Notes under the pieces: model-generated | Databases searched by the model: none | What the model was told of the DNA's origin: nothing | What the model saw: only the letters and a program-made list of their open reading frames with translations | NCBI RefSeq assembly: GCF_900163795.1 | Contig: NZ_FWFD01000019.1 | Location: 1 to 59,671, forward strand | Direction: 5' to 3' | Origin: Vagococcus fluvialis bH819 | GTDB taxonomy: Bacteria > Bacillota > Bacilli > Lactobacillales > Vagococcaceae | DNA: 59,671 nucleotides | In this document: one piece after another, positions 58,690 to 59,671 of the stretch | How the letters are laid out: each line of letters begins with the position of its first letter | Numbering within the stretch: the stretch's first letter is position 1 | Translations under genes and position numbers: made by a program

Positions 58690-58719
58690 AACCCATTGAC
58701 TACAAGTAGTCAATGGGTT
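58690..58719 (-). promoter_or_regulatory. Strong promoter with extended operator palindrome
   Basis: On the minus strand TTGACT, 17 bases, TATAAT. The operator is extended here to a perfect inverted repeat with 14-base arms, AACCCATTGACTAC and GTAGTCAATGGGTT, around a two-base centre. It faces the gene at 58432-58653 and may also end endolysin transcripts. Confidence 0.8.
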
Positions 58720-58736
58720 ATACATTTTATTTTTTC

Positions 58737-59671
58737 CTAAAAAACTCTGTCACATAAATTATATCGTTCAATTCGATCTGCTAACCCGTTGTAACCGCCA
58801 TTAACACGAAGCGTAACTTGTTCTACTGAAGGGGATGTATCACAAAGTGCATTCATATTATTATTGTGCCACCAAAAACCGGCACTAGTCCACGGATATT
58901 TTTTACTAACGTAAGTAGCACCCTGTCTAACAACTTCTTGATCGCCTAAGTAATTAGCAAGGTTTGTGTAATTATACCTACCTGTTGTTTGAATAAAGCC
59001 TCCCCCTTTAAATCTTACGCCATCGCCCGGTTGGATATTACCTAAATCCGTTCGACCTTGATAGTCAGCTCCCGAAGCCAATTCGGTTGGCCATAATCCG
59101 GCATTAGATTCATGTGAACATTGGCTGATAAAATGAATGATTCGCACTCGGCTAGTAATATTAAACATAGCTAAACAATTGTTTAAATCGTCTACCAAAT
59201 GGTCAGTTATATTCACCCAATTTATTTGACGAAGTTGACTAGCCGAAACGTATTTACCTTTTTTATTTGATCCATCGTTACCGCCTGTATTACCACCTGT
59301 ATTACCACCTGTATTACCACCTGTATTGCCACCTGTTGATTTACCGTATACTTTTAACACTTGACCAATTTGAATTTTATCCGGATTGCTTATACCATTC
59401 AATGATTGAATTTGAGCCATTGTCATTCCGAATTTCAAGGCAATTGCCCCTAAGTTGTCACCAGATTTTACAGTATACGTTGTCGTGGGTTTAGTTGTTC
59501 CACCATTGCCACCTGTTGATTTACCGTATACTTTTAACACTTGACCAATTTGAATTTTATCCGGATTGCTTATACCATTCAATGATTGAATTTGAGCCAT
59601 TGTCATTCCGAATTTTAAGGCAATTGCCCCTAAGTTGTCACCAGATTTTACAGTATACGTTGTCGTGGGTT
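58737..59671 (-). CDS. LysM-GH19 endolysin (main part; 5' end lies at 1-64 across the junction)
   Basis: Peptidoglycan hydrolase. Two LysM modules (core YTVKSGDNLGAIALKFGM) joined by glycine-rich GGNTGG linkers are seen here, and a third begins at 1-64. The C-terminal 170 residues look like a glycoside hydrolase family 19 catalytic domain: HESNAGLWPTE carries the likely catalytic acid, followed by GGGFIQTTGRYNY and AGFWWHNNNMNALCD. The frame is open to the last base of the window and continues in frame into position 1. The gene starts at 64 without a signal peptide, so export should need a holin, and one is encoded at 1458-1823. Family assignments are from motifs; substrate specificity is inferred. 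It could serve plasmid-triggered lysis or cell-wall opening. Confidence 0.9.
   Translation of the reverse strand, partial: PTTTYTVKSGDNLGAIALKFGMTMAQIQSLNGISNPDKIQIGQVLKVYGKSTGGNGGTTKPTTTYTVKSGDNLGAIALKFGMTMAQIQSLNGISNPDKIQIGQVLKVYGKSTGGNTGGNTGGNTGGNTGGNDGSNKKGKYVSASQLRQINWVNITDHLVDDLNNCLAMFNITSRVRIIHFISQCSHESNAGLWPTELASGADYQGRTDLGNIQPGDGVRFKGGGFIQTTGRYNYTNLANYLGDQEVVRQGATYVSKKYPWTSAGFWWHNNNMNALCDTSPSVEQVTLRVNGGYNGLADRIERYNLCDRVF
59281..59671. repeat. Tandem LysM-coding repeats, 180 bp period, plus 15-bp linker repeats
   Basis: The segment from 59341 repeats from 59521 with an exact 180-base period and almost no differences (for example AATTTCAAGG versus AATTTTAAGG). Each unit encodes a 60-residue LysM plus linker. 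The 15-base linker units from about 59281 to 59335 encode GGNTG repeats. Such repeats recombine easily and can be collapsed in assembly. Confidence 0.9.

Overview
The window reads as an essentially complete, AT-rich, circular conjugative plasmid of a low-GC Gram-positive host, most likely of the order Lactobacillales (Enterococcus, Vagococcus, Carnobacterium and Lactococcus are all possible; I cannot fix the genus). The evidence is an Inc18/pAMbeta1-type RepE initiator with an attenuator in its leader, a topoisomerase III downstream, ParA partition, strong AGGAGG-type ribosome binding sites and lipoprotein signals. Both window ends lie inside one LysM endolysin gene, so the molecule closes on itself. 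All recognised genes but one are on the minus strand. There are no rRNA or tRNA genes, no insertion sequences and no recognised antibiotic resistance genes.

Layout, read in the direction of transcription (high to low coordinates). 36.2-12.8 kb: the transfer region. A promoter with two operators drives a small gene, followed by a structured leader of about 350 bases, a thioester-domain surface adhesin, a Tad/type-IV-pilus-like set (CpaF ATPase, two TadB/TadC membrane proteins, pseudopilins, and two 47-49 residue pilin-like proteins starting MDDNL), then a VirB2-like protein, a coiled-coil protein, an SSB-like protein, VirD4, VirB6, VirB3, a VirB4 split in two, a lytic transglycosylase/NlpC-P60 enzyme and a VirB8-like protein. 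Intrinsic terminators lie inside this run with no room for new promoters after them. 12.8-2.0 kb: a probable oriT, two relaxosome proteins, a MobL-type relaxase, an AP2/zinc-ribbon gene split by a -1 frameshift, a lipoprotein, then a leading-region operon (pentapeptide-repeat protein, ArdC-like polyvalent protein, TOPRIM primase-like protein, two unknowns).

2.0 kb through position 1 to 58.7 kb: a phage-type lysis cassette (holin, ArpU-like regulator, lipoprotein, LysM-GH19 endolysin) whose promoter carries a LexA-type SOS box. 58.7-46.9 kb: accessory and maintenance genes: serine resolvase, three overlapping genes holding seven XRE-type helix-turn-helix units, a DUF2786 protein, small unknown and membrane proteins, a HigBA-like toxin-antitoxin pair and an apparent small RNA. 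46.6-39.7 kb: repE, the probable origin, topB, a YdjM-like membrane hydrolase, a ToxN/AbiQ-like endoribonuclease without visible antitoxin repeats, the only plus-strand gene (a lipoprotein) and a secreted protein. 39.5-36.3 kb: partition (ParA plus a ribbon-helix-helix partner), small basic proteins and a CPBP membrane protease.

The most distinctive feature is a dispersed operator, ACTACAAGTAGT with its flanks, at about seventeen places, all between 38.4 and 58.8 kb. At least six sit on the -35 element of a promoter of the form TTGACT or TAGACT, 17-18 bases, -10 box. This suggests that one plasmid DNA-binding protein, plausibly the partition protein next to ParA, co-regulates the maintenance half, much as omega does on pSM19035. 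Other unusual points are a seven-copy heptanucleotide tract inside a coding frame with an apparent ATA start (a potential phase switch), the A AAA AAC frameshift site, and the composite T4SS/Tad transfer machine.
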